Of a stretch of 64,000 nucleotides of DNA, positions 14,484 through 25,554 are shown in pieces. The notes below the pieces were generated by a model. It saw only the letters and a list, made by a program, of their open reading frames with translations, searched no databases and was not told the DNA's origin. The stretch is from Aquila chrysaetos chrysaetos. Taxonomy: Eukaryota; Chordata; Aves; Accipitriformes; Accipitridae. The position numbers and the translations under genes are program-made. How positions within the stretch are numbered: position 1 is the first letter of the stretch; every line of letters begins with the position of its first letter. The stretch covers positions 42,297,554 through 42,361,553 of the forward strand of contig NC_044013.1 of the NCBI RefSeq assembly GCF_900496995.4. Direction: 5' to 3'.

Positions 14484-14765
14484 GCATGTTTTACAGATGG
14501 GGAACAAAGCAAAGAGATTTAAGGTCCTGTCATACTTGAGAGTTTTATTAGTCTGTCTGCAGCAGAGAGAGGACTGATTTTTTTATTAATATTTTTTAAG
14601 AGAATAGGCATACCGGTGAAGTCCTGGTAATAAAAGGTGCCAGAATGGAATAAAAACTGAAGTATCTCTGTTCATCACACTCATGGACCCCACGCTCTTT
14701 ACACAAGGTCACACAAAACCAGTACTCGAACCCCTATTTCTCCAGCCCCTTCACTGCCCCTGCTG
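14484..14765 (-). mobile_element. Possible MIR split by a ~165-bp insertion
   Basis: The first part, at about 14489-14526, reads TTTTACAGATGGGGAAC and then AAAGAGATTTAAGG. The second, at about 14704-14765, reads CAAGGTCACACA, then ACTCGAACCCC and CTCCAGCCC. Together they follow one reverse-oriented MIR in order, with AT-rich sequence 14531-14695 in between. Confidence 0.45.
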
Positions 14766-17220
14766 AGCGGTTCCAGCCGCCTCCCTCCGGCCCCGTGCAC
14801 AGCACAGCTCCTCTCCTCGCCGTGCTCTAACTTCGCTGTAGTTTGTCTCCAGCAGCGACTTCACCTTGAATGGCAGCATCCTCCATCCATCCTGCGGCAC
14901 GTCGCTGCCCGCCCGCTCGGGAGGAGCAGCGGCACGGACGGACCTCAAACCCAGACAGCCAGAGAGTACGACATAATCAAAATAAAAAGGCTGAGAAAAT
15001 TAACTTTAAAGTGTTAAATGAGAAGAACAAAGACGTTAGACGCGAGCTGGAAGATGAATCGTGCTCAGAGGAGAAAACAGCCCGGGCGGTTAGGTACAAA
15101 GGTGCTATGTTTACAGTGGTTGCGACGCAGAGGAGATGGCAAGCGAGATATTGATTTGATAAGCAGATGAGCTGAAATTCTGAATGCGTTGGAGATGCTG
15201 TTCGGAAAAAAAGAGGTAGATGGAGAGACAGGGGAACGCAAGAGAAACAGCTGGGTACGCTGAGATGCATGAGATGTTATGGAAAATAGAAGGTCATCAT
15301 GATCCATGAAATTCTCAAAAGAAATAGGAGAAGTGGAGATCGCAGGCAGACAGCAGATGTTTTCATGCCAAGACAATGATGGAACCATAATTACAGCGAG
15401 ATAGAGCATCCTGCATAGTCACAGCAACAAAGAAACAAAACAAAACCCCAAACCAGACACGTTTGATTGGTAACTGGAAAAGGCTACAAAAAAAGTAATA
15501 AGCATTTAGCCCTTCTATTACACAGGAGTCAGACAAGTGGAAGAAAGACGGCACCCCTTCAGCGCAGAGCAAGAACACTGCCCAAGAGGTCAAGCTGCTA
15601 ACACAAGTCCATGTATTTATATGGGTCTCACACACAACAGAGCTGGGGGCACAGAAGTAGTCTTCTCTCCCCTTTTTCAGCAAGGGGTGGGGGGGGCCTG
15701 AGGCTGGGATGTTCAGCAGACAAGGGGACCAGTGCTTCCTCACGGTTCCTGGGCAAACCCATCCCAGGCGTCTTGCTCAAGGGCAAAACCCGAGCGAGCA
15801 GCAGAGCCGGGCACAGACCGCGGCTGCCAGGGCCCCCGCGCACCTCGGGGGGGGTCTCGTCCCGTCTCAGCTGCCGCTGGCAAGTCTCCAGGGTCCAGAG
15901 GAGGACGAGCAGCGTCCGAATCTGGGGTCGGGGCTCGTGTGCTTGAAAGCTCAGCTGCCCTTGCAAACCGCCAGCCCTGCGGGGTAGTGACAGCAACAGC
16001 ACTGGGACACCAAGGGGACCGTCCCCTGCGAGACCGAGAGGGGCCAAAGCTCTTCAACCAGGAGCACCCCCGGCCATGCCCAGCACGCACCGTGAGCCCT
16101 CATCCTGGAGCCTTCAAAAGCATCACTGGGAGCACAACAGACCAGGTATCGAGATGACGTTAAGCAAAGGCGACTTAAGGGAGGAAAACCAGAAACTCAG
16201 GATGAGCGGCGCAGCTCAGAGCACTACAGGAGGTAAGAGCAGCCCTCAAATATGTGTGTCTGCACGAACATCGGCACAGGTTCCCAGTGTCTGACTCAGA
16301 TCTGCGCAAAGGCCAGACCTCCTATTTTGCAAGACGGTTTATCCCCCCGTTTGCCACACGCTGCGCCTGCTAACGCAAAGCCCACAAGGGCTGTCCGGGC
16401 AGACGTACGTGGCGCTCGCTGCCTTCGGGAGGAGGAAGAAAAGGGAAAGGAGAGGGCCTTGGGATCGCACTGTTTTTATCAGGTGCCAAGATATACTTCC
16501 GAATACAAAAATGACCACAGTTACGTTCAATATGCAACATGCATTTAAAATCCTGGGCTGAGGCAGCAGCCGGGACAAGCCAGCGCAGCACCGCTGACTT
16601 CATTTGCTCCACATGACTTTAGACCGGCAAGGTCTGAGCCTTCATTTGGACGACGGGTCTCTAAGGACAACTTTTCCTCTGCTTACCTGGGGCAGCACCG
16701 TGCCAATTGACTCGCAGGCAGCGTTGCCCGTGGCAGGCAGCAGTCCTGCCTGGCTCACGGTGCTGCTCCCCGGCTCCTCAGGAAAACCGGGAGAGGCAGA
16801 ACCTGGCCCCTGTGAGTCCTTACTTCCTTCTCCCTCAGCGGTGAGAACAGGCTTGAATTATTTTTGTCAGGTCTTAAAAAACCAAGTAAGATTACAGTCG
16901 TGATATATGGCATTCTTCGCCTACCAAAAGGCTCCTGAAAGTGCTGGTTTTGTCTCTGTCAGAGGAATGATATATGTTAAGGTTGCGATCTGTCTCTAAA
17001 ATACAAATGGGCTTGGAAATATGAAAATAAGGTTTGAATTTATTGCTAATTAAACAAAATAAAAAACACTTTTATGCACTATCTTTGCAGCATCTCAACA
17101 GGAACATTTTTTCCTGACTCATTTGTATTTGTCTGGCTGTTGCCTCTTTGCAAAAACCACACTGAGCTGTATTTTTCAGTATCCACATCTACAAGTCCAT
17201 TTTTCAGTGTGAGCACAATG

Positions 17221-17290
17221 ATCTTGCTTCATTTTGGCTAGGGGGAAAAAAATTATCTGATTTAAAAAAAAAAAAAAAAAATCTTGCTTC
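17221..17290 (+). repeat. Direct repeats flanking a short A-tailed insert
   Basis: ATCTTGCTTC occurs at 17221-17230 and again at 17281-17290. The 50 bp between end in a run of A (17264-17281) that abuts the second copy. The arrangement looks like a target duplication around a tiny poly(A)-tailed retroinsertion, but a local duplication is also possible. Confidence 0.5.
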
Positions 17291-18149
17291 TGTGCACTGG
17301 GGTAGCTCTGTACGGAAAGGCATGCCACAATCACGGAAAAAAAAATCCAAGAAAATTAGGGGTCAGTCTCTGCAAGTGAAAAGTAACACTTTTTCTTTAT
17401 CATCTCAAGTGCAGACACTGTGTAAGGACAAATCTGCACAAGCAGAGATACGATCTAGACCTGCGAGCAGAGAGGAACATCCAAAGCATGTAAATCAAGG
17501 TCCTATAGATGCATCTTATGGCTCAAGATTATACATCTTCCTTCAAGGACTGAGAGCCTGAATAGCTACGCTTCTCTTGCGCTGCTTAGGCAAAAATAAT
17601 TCCAACTTGCTGATCAGCTGTCGGCGGTGCGATGCTCAGCTTATGCTCGAGTGCCATCTGCTGCTCTGCCCTCGCTCCCAGGGCCTCCAAAATGGGACAA
17701 GCACCGAGCGACGTGTTTCGCTCACTCCAGCTTTGCCTGGGAGCTGAGGGGTCCCTATTTTCCTGCTTGATACTGGCACCAAACGCTGGTGGTCTCCTGC
17801 GGAAGGAACGGGACCTGGGCGACGTGTAAAGGGGACAGGGTAGGTAGAAAAAAACTCCCAAACAAACTCCAGACTAACTTTTCTCCACTATGACTCTTTC
17901 CTCGCTCATTTGTGGTTGTTTTTCTGGCCTCAGCAAGTGTCTGGGGGCAGGACTGGACGCCTGCAGTGCTTCACGCTGCCGTTCCTCGCCATGCACCTGC
18001 ATACGACACGCTGGTTTACGCCACAGAAGCGCAGCCACGTTGCCCGCCCTGGTAGCGGAGAGGTTGTATTTTAACATTCAGAAACACCGTAGAAGAATTA
18101 GAGCTACGGACCTGACAAGGCGGCCAAACATTTCTTTCCTGCTCCAACA

Positions 18150-18680
18150 AAACCATCCTTCCAGTGGAAAACACGCGTCTCTTGAGGAAGGGCTGGTTTC
18201 CCCGACGTCCCTCCCGAGCATCCCCCCCGCACGGGGGACAGGAATGCCGAGGAAGAACCGGAGGCTGCAACGTGGGCTGGAGGCAGCAAGAAGCACCAGC
18301 AGGCACGCCGGGCGATCGTGGGGCGGCCGAGGGAGCCGTCTGCTCTCCTCCGAACGACAACGTCCCTCCATCGCCCACCCGCCGTTTCGCTCCGCGTGCT
18401 GCCTTACGGCAGGAGAAGGGGAGCAGCGCGTGGGTCGCTGGCGGAGGCTGCGGGTCAGCAGAGCTCTGGACGCCGTCAGACCCTGCGCTGTCTGGCGAGA
18501 GCCCTGCGGCAGCGGTAAGCGAAGGAAAGGCAGCAGGCGGAGAGAAAACCGGCTCCTGGAGAGGAGTCCGTGCAGGAGGGCAGAGCCCAAGCGCAGGAGC
18601 CAGCTGGCCCCAGCTCAGCCCAGCTCCTTGCCCTCCGCGTGCGTGGGGGGACCCGCGAGCACTCGGGAAACGGGGGAAAG
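18150..18680. promoter_or_regulatory. CpG-rich patch, function unknown
   Basis: A GC-rich block with many CG dinucleotides, in which open frames of 288, 216 and 170 codons overlap on both strands. That pattern reflects composition rather than genes. Promoter or enhancer role is only inferred. Confidence 0.35.
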
Positions 18681-19494
18681 ATCTGACGTGTTTCCTAACG
18701 GGATTTTGTCATCTTCTCCGGGCACTGACTTCCCGCAAGCGTCTAGTTGTCTATAGCAAACCTCGGGGTCAGCTGCTCCTGCAGTCCTATGCAGAGCTAA
18801 GTAGGGGAGCGTGATTTAACCAAGAGATGCTTATGTTGCTATCTGCGGCTACAAATGAAAGAGCATTTCTTGACAGGGCCAGAAAAGTGGTTTACGTGCA
18901 CTCGGAGAGACACCCAGGCACTCGAGACCCAGACAACACACAGGAGAGAAACCCAGATCCACATATTACTTCGAAAGTGCTGTTTTCCAGAAATGAGGGC
19001 AACTCACTTGAAACAGTGTGAAACGTCTCATCAGCGTTCTTGAATCCCAGCTGCGGAGTTCAGGTTCAAAAAAAGAACATCACACACAGCACACGGAGTT
19101 TTGAAGCTGGGGCACGAACTGCACAAACCAGTGAGTCCCTTTGATCCCATCTCCCCTCTCCCAGGGGAAGGCTGAAACCTCAGCGCAGTCACGACTACAG
19201 CACAACTCCCATCATCTCCTCCCACGAGGATGGAGAATACCGTCATAAACATCCAACCCCATTTTTAGACACCAAAACACACACCTGGGAATCCGCAGCA
19301 GCTCTCTTCTATGTTCTTGATTCAGCAAATGGAGGAAAGCTTCTGGTAGGCGCTCGGCTCAGAAAAGGCACTATAGGGCTAGAAAAGATCCAGGCCTGGG
19401 TGTCAGGGAGGATGTATGGTACCCACCAGCTCCCACGTAAGGAGCTAAATAGACCTCGGACGCTTCGGCCTGGAACAGACACAGGTGACAGAAG

Positions 19495-19755
19495 AGAAGT
19501 CTATAAACTCGCAGGCAGTATAGACAAGCCAAAGCAAGGGCCATTACTCACCTTTCCGTGGTATCAGGATGATGGATTAGCCAGGGATGCTTTCAGGCAA
19601 TTTAGAAAGCAAACAGGAAGCACTTTTTTCACCCACACGTAATTAAGTTGTGGGACACATTGCCACAGGATGTCGTGAAGGTCAGAAGGACAAATGGACT
19701 CAAAACACCATTACACAAATTCACCAGAGGCAGTTTATATGTGTCTATTAAGTGC
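19495..19755 (+). mobile_element. Ancient CR1-type LINE fragment
   Basis: Translated pieces in two frames, FRKQTGSTFFTHT and then LWDTLPQDVVK, match the C-terminal end of CR1 ORF2 (usual form: FFT...LWNxLPxDVVE). A frameshift and base changes separate them. Divergence is much higher than for the CR1 at 31-33 kb, so this is an old copy. It lacks a clear 3' repeat end. Boundaries are approximate. Confidence 0.65.
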
Positions 19756-20389
19756 AACACTGCGTGCAGCATTTGGCTTAGAAGTCCCTGCGCTGCTCAC
19801 AGATGGAAACCAGGAGCGTGTCGGGGCAAAACCGCTCTGTAGGAGATCCCTCTTTCGTACCTTTTGCCCGAATTACCTGGACTGCCAGAGTGGGTATGGG
19901 CCAGGCAGACCTCCAGTCTGATCACTGCGATGACCAGTCTCACATAGCAGAGCCCCATCACCCAGCACTGCTGTCTTACAAGAACCGTTCACGTTTCCCC
20001 TGGCAAAAAGCCCAAGCCCCGAAACTCACCCCGGCTGCCATCATCCCCGCCGTTGCCCAGTGCAGCCGGAATTTTTTCCCCTTGCTTTGCGTTGTTGCTG
20101 GTTTTTCTTTTGAAGGGGGTAGGGAAGGAAGGGGAGAGGAAACAGAGGTGACTGAAGCCAAAACACAGCCCCGAGGCAATAAACTAAATGCAAGACACAT
20201 GTTCTTTAATTCTAGCTCAGCAGCCTCCGACACACGGGCTTCCTAGGGACAGCACCGAGACAGGACCCGATAGACTTGTGCGACACAGTAGAACGGAAGT
20301 AAAAATAAAGTTTGCATTTGATTTTTTTGTTTGTTTTTCGGAAAAAAACCCACTGCCAATGAAGTCTCCACGATGGAACTGCAGAGCCA

Positions 20390-20840
20390 GGTTCCCTGCC
20401 GCGCGGCGAGCGGGCTGCATACGTGGCTGCGAGAGGGAAGGGGCTGAACCGCTCGTCGTGCCGGTGCTCCAAGTGCCAGTATCAGACAGGGGCACCATTA
20501 TTCTCCATCTGCTCCAAAAACACGCTCTTCGCTCCTCCCCTCCTCCCTCACTAAGGAGCCTTTGAGTCCGTGTGCCAAAGGAAAATCATCTCCGGGCTTT
20601 GCCTGAGGACTGGCCCCGCTGCCCAAGAGGGTCTGCCAGGAAGGTGCCGCTCGCCCCAGGGAGAAGCTCCTGCTCGGCTGCCCAGGGCAGGACGACGAGG
20701 GGGCAGAGGCTGCAAAGCGAGGAAGGCTCGTAGCAAGCACCCCTCATCCTAGGAAAGAGCCCGAAGAGGGGAGGTCTGGGCTTCCCGGGGCTGCTCGGCG
20801 GGGGAATGCCGGAGCGTGCCTCGCGGCCGGCGGGAAGCTT
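20390..20840. promoter_or_regulatory. CpG-rich patch, function unknown
   Basis: The GC content and CG dinucleotide density are raised between AT-rich flanks. It has no recognisable exon or core-promoter motif. Confidence 0.3.
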
Positions 20841-21267
20841 TCCAGGCGGAAGTTATAAATTAGGCGTCTCCAGAGACCTCATTCATTTTACCCGTAATAA
20901 AATTACCACTTTTCAAAGGGGAAAACCCCTTTGAATGGCTTCAGTCAAAATAACCCCACGGGACGGCTTAGCTCAGATGCGCGTATGCTCAACCTCAGGT
21001 TTGCGGGCAAGAATTATATAGCTGCTTTGGGGACGTGGCTGATACTACAAGCAGCGCGACCCCTTCAAAGCCCACCCCAGCTACGTTCCTGAGGTCTGAC
21101 GGGGCACAAGGCACCGCCACTGCGTCTCGGAAAGGAAGATGCAAATACAACTACCTTGTTTCAACCTCCCCTGTTCCTTTTTTGACCTGTACTTTTCCCC
21201 CTGCTCCTTTCCAAGCAGTCCATATCCAACTCCCCCATCTCAGCAATGCCATTCACCCTTGTCCATA

Positions 21268-21350
21268 ATGAAAAAAAAAAACAAAAAAACCAAAAAAAAA
21301 AAAACAAAACCCAAACAAAAACCCAAAACCCAAACAAAAAACCCACACAC
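21268..21350 (+). repeat. A-rich (CnAn) low-complexity tract
   Basis: The run of A interrupted by C, CC and CCC and ending in a short CA repeat is simple sequence. It accounts for the Lys/Pro/Thr-rich and Phe/Trp-rich open frames that overlap it. Confidence 0.85.
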
Positions 21351-23156
21351 ACCTGAAGCTATTAATGCATCTATTCAGGCTGAGACTTTTGATTTTAAAG
21401 AAAGAAGGGTTGCCTATTTGTTACTTGCCAACACCTCCTTATTTTGGTTAATCTTACCCTACAATGTTCTATTTGCTACAGCTTAAAAAAAATAGGCAGC
21501 TTACAACACAAATAGGGAACAGGATGTTTTTTCCATGCTGCAGAGCCAGAGGAAAGCGAGGGACACAGAGCAGACAACAGGAGAGCTCCCAACACCAGCT
21601 GCCAGCAGTTACTGCCGATTCCTGACTTCGACACACCCCTCAAAGTGAGGGAAAACACCAACTTTGAGATGAGTTAAACTTTGTCATGAACAATACGAAG
21701 TAACACATTCACCCCCATGGGTGCAGACTAAATAGTCTGGGGCTGCTCTAAGCTCCTGAGGAAAAAAACCCCACCACTTCCAAACTAACATGCATTTGTT
21801 TGAATCTGATGACTACAGACTGTATCTTGGAAAGCTCTCTGGGATATGGGAATACAGCTGAGGGAGACCCATTTGCTTCAAACCCTAAAACTGCAGCATC
21901 TGCATTCCCTTGGGATGGTGCTACCACCTCAGGGCTGTCATTCTGAATTATGTTCTTCCTCTTCTACTTTGACATTCAGTAAGCAACCCTCCTGGACTGC
22001 AGCCACCCTGCTCCTACGTCCCACCGAGATGACAACAGCTCCATTTCACCTGTTCAGCAAGACTCCAGCATCGGGACAGGCTTCCGAGAAAAAAAAAAAA
22101 AAGTCTGTTCACAATGAGTCAGAAGAGCACTGGTGTGAGGTGGAGAAGGATTAAGACAGTACCTGCACAGTACCGTGCTCGTGAGGGACCAGCATCTTCC
22201 CAGGAGGGAGGGGGCCGCGTTACCCACCTCGTGCGGAGCTGCACCTTCCCTGGAAGCAGCTCACCACAGCGAAGCCCCAGCCCAGCCACTTCCACGCTTT
22301 TATTATTTTGTACTCCCATGTTCTGGCCAGGTTGCAGCTAGAGAAAGCCGCAACAGTTCTCCCCTCCTTACACAACCACTGACAGTTTGTAGTTCTCTGA
22401 CCCAGCATGAATCTAGCCCCAGGGGACAAAGCTTCCCTGAGTAAAGAAAAAGCTGGGGACACAAATTCAGAAGAAATGCAAGCGAACTCCTCTGGGCACT
22501 GCACCTGCATCAGACTGACACCGGAGTGCAGGGTTCTTCATTTTCTCTTGACCTTTCATCTCCAGCCTGTCCACCACGCCAGGCACTGGCAGGAGAGAGC
22601 TACAAGGTCACACCGCCTTAAGGCTGAAATGCAAACCCTCCTCAAGAGGTTGGCTCCTGCCCAAGAGAACTGGTTTAATTAGGGGACACCTCACCTAGCA
22701 GGGAAGGTACTCGGTAAGGCACTGTTGAGCTGCTGAACCCAAGTTACAGAGCTGAAGGACAGACAACCTCCTTCACAGATACATGGCAGCTTTTTCCTCC
22801 CCTTGGCCAGAAACTCTGTCTGGGGAAAGACAACTGGCAGGCAATTTGAAACAGCAAATCCAGACAGGCTGCCTGCAACCCTGGCAGAGCTCAGCATGCC
22901 ACACACACCACTCTCACGTGCTCAGGCTATCAGTAACGTTAACCACCCACAGTGCAGGAAGCCAGCTACCAAATTTCTACCTGGGAGATCATGCCTGAGG
23001 GTGAAAGGCATCCCTCAGCAGATACTGGAGCCTAGCAAGGACTGAGAAACCCTGTGAAGTGAAACCTTCTTCCTGGGGTGAGCAGCAGTAAGGATGGACA
23101 TTCTCGAAGTCTGCTAACTTCCAGACCCACTACTCCCCCACCAAAACCCCCAATGT

Positions 23157-25494
23157 TTTATTCTTCACATATCACTTGCCTAAGCAGCACCAAGTTGTAG
23201 CCAGAGCATCTATGGGTTGTATGTATACTCCGCAGTGAACCCAATGGATTTGTTTTAATCCTTGAGATCTGGAAGACCAGTATCTGGAACTCTGAACAAC
23301 TGTGTGCGCATGTGTACACATCTACAGACCACAAAGGCAGTACTTTTGAGTTTAACACACTTTGTTCTGTGCAGCCCAAGCATAGTCGGTCCAGCCCAGG
23401 CCTTTGCTGCTTTTCCACACAGTGGAATACACTCTACTGCAAGAATAGACTTTCCCAGTTGCAAGGTGCTCCAATACCAGGGTAAGGACAAACTGTTCAC
23501 TAGGACACCAAATTGCACTGCTTGGCTTGAACAAGAAACCGGTCAACATTTTAAAGAGGGGATTTTATAGCCCGCACAACAGACTCCCAAGTTTCACTTT
23601 TCAACACACAAGTGTGATAAAAGGGACAACCCGAGTCTAAAGTAAATGAATTCCACAAATATATAACAGTTGCAACAGCCTTGAGTACCGGTGCTCAGAC
23701 TAAGGCTTTCTAATAAGTAATTCATCATAAAAATAAACCCAGTTTTCAGCTGGAAGTAAAAGGAAACCCAGGAGATTTGAAGCTTGACCTTTCTACATCT
23801 GTTGAAAAGCCATCAGGATCTTATCTGACCTGCTTAGCCCACAGAGCTCCCTTCCCAACCCTACATCGCAAGAGGTCAGGAAATGAAGGCTCTCAGTCAT
23901 CACAGTTTGATTAAGATGGCTTAAAATTCGAGCTTTAATTGAAATGGAAAGAAACATTCCAAAAGGATATATGTTTTATAGACTTAACTGAGTTATCAAA
24001 TTTAGGTTTCATTGGATGTTATTGCAAACATGAACATTAAATCATAAGCACCGAATAGTAGAGAACTCAAAAAAAAAAAAAAAAAAAAGGATATAACCAT
24101 ACCATATCAGAAGGGATCGGACCAAATGCTTTTGTAGGTAACTATCCAAATGTGATGCACCAACACATTAGCTCATAAGATGTAAGGACATCCCTGAATC
24201 CACCAGAAAAAACTTCTGAGGACTGACTACATCAACATTTTCCTGGCAAGTATCTTCTCTGCCAGCAATAAATCCCAGCTCAATACATATCTAAAATGAT
24301 ATACATTAGAGGGCATGTGTTTAAGAGTATTAAGTTGGCTTAAATTACTTGAGCAAAATTTTAAATATGTAATAGAAATCTAAAAAGGAACAAAAAAAAT
24401 TGAGAACACCACTGCAATATTAATGCCAAGTTGTTACTTTTTTTTTTTTAAACAGATCTGTACAGCAACATAGCAAAGAATGCAGTGATCACAATTCAAA
24501 CCAGACAGCAATCTAAGGGAATACTAATCCTGTATACAGCAGAGCTGAAACACTCCCAACATTCAGATGCTCCAAGTATGTCGGCTACCCTAATGCACTC
24601 CAAACCAGTTCTACCTACATAGGACATTTTGGTGTGAAAAAGTTTCTGTAAAGTTCCCTTTGTTTCCAGTGTTTTTCTTGTACAAAATATTACAATGTTT
24701 TTTTATATATATTTACAGACTTGCACAGCTAGAAAAATATAAACTACAATTGGGCTTGGCAATCAGTTCTTTTCTTTAAATACATGACATTTCAGAGCAA
24801 AAATTGTAGTGGTAACATATCCTGCACTTCAAGCATCTGCACAGAAAAGCTCTCTTCCTTAAGCGTATCAAGCCTAAAAACCATGACTGCAGTGAGACAT
24901 GTGCCACAGTAAGTGCAACGAATGCAATTCATCTACCTCCTGGCATAAGGAAGACACAAGATGAATGTTATTTGTGCAGGTTAGTGGCACAATATAGAAA
25001 AATCCATAACTAAACATTAAATTCCTTAATAACATTCATTAATTTCATAGGCAGAGCCTGTTAAAAAAGGACAACCGATGTAACTTTTAAGAAAAGCAGA
25101 CACTAAGTTCATGGGGCATTATACATCTTAAACAAAAATGCAACCACAGTTAACATTTCAGGGGCATTTGCTAGCTTCAAGCAAGCCCCCAGGTATTAAG
25201 GTTTTTTCCATTTTTCCATTTTAAGTAGAGGCCAGGGAGGATTTTTTGCTTTAAAGCTACAGTATCTGTCATTATGGCTTTTAACACCCCAGCTTTCACC
25301 GAGATGAGGTATATGTTTCTAGTGAAATGGTAACAGTTGAGCAAAATTAGTTTCAATGGACCACACAAATCCCCACACAGGTGTAAACAGGTTGTCTTAT
25401 GAAAGGTTGCCAAACCGAATTGTAACAGTGCAAAACAAGATTTCTTCTTTTGTTTTTCTCTGCAGAAAGTGTTGTCGAGGCATCTAGGACATTG
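23157..25494 (-). other. AKAP1: AKAP1 3' UTR (approximate extent)
   Basis: After the stop codon the minus strand is AT-rich, without coding exons, until about 23.1 kb. An AATAAA hexamer (minus) lies at 23162-23157 and is the outer candidate for polyadenylation. AT-rich stretches near 24.4-24.7 kb could end a shorter form. The true end cannot be set from sequence alone. A 20-nt A-run on the plus strand at 24069-24088 is a U-run in the transcript if this stretch is transcribed. Confidence 0.5.
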
Positions 25495-25554
25495 CTAGTA
25501 GTCAAGCCACTGAGCAAACCCTCTTTCCACCAGACTTCTGTTTACTGACACCAC
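25495..25554 (-). CDS. AKAP1: AKAP1 last coding exon with stop
   Basis: Acceptor CTTTTAG, then [19 protein letters not shown] and TAG at 25497-25495. The [13 protein letters not shown] block is the AKAP1 C-terminus. The human protein continues a few residues longer, so the terminus is slightly shorter here. Confidence 0.93.
   Translation of the reverse strand: MVSVNRSLVERGFAQWLDY

Larger units (their letters stand above)
1..23156. other. Gene-less flank downstream of AKAP1
   Basis: No coding exon of a known gene is recognisable on either strand over 23 kb. In human the gene after AKAP1 is MSI2; none of its RNA-recognition-motif exons is visible here. The stretch alternates AT-rich DNA with CpG-rich patches and carries scattered old MIR and CR1 pieces. 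Open frames up to 288 codons coincide with GC-rich patches, lack domains and overlap one another on both strands, so they are not called. Confidence 0.6.

Noticed and set aside
17890-18814. 288- and 216-codon open frames on the plus strand
   Set aside because: They overlap each other and minus-strand frames in a GC-rich block; Arg/Ser/Pro-rich low complexity without family resemblance.
24095-24250. Possible old CR1 or SINE piece (ATAACCATACCATATCAG...)
   Set aside because: It vaguely recalls a reptile repeat, but the match fails after about 40 bp.
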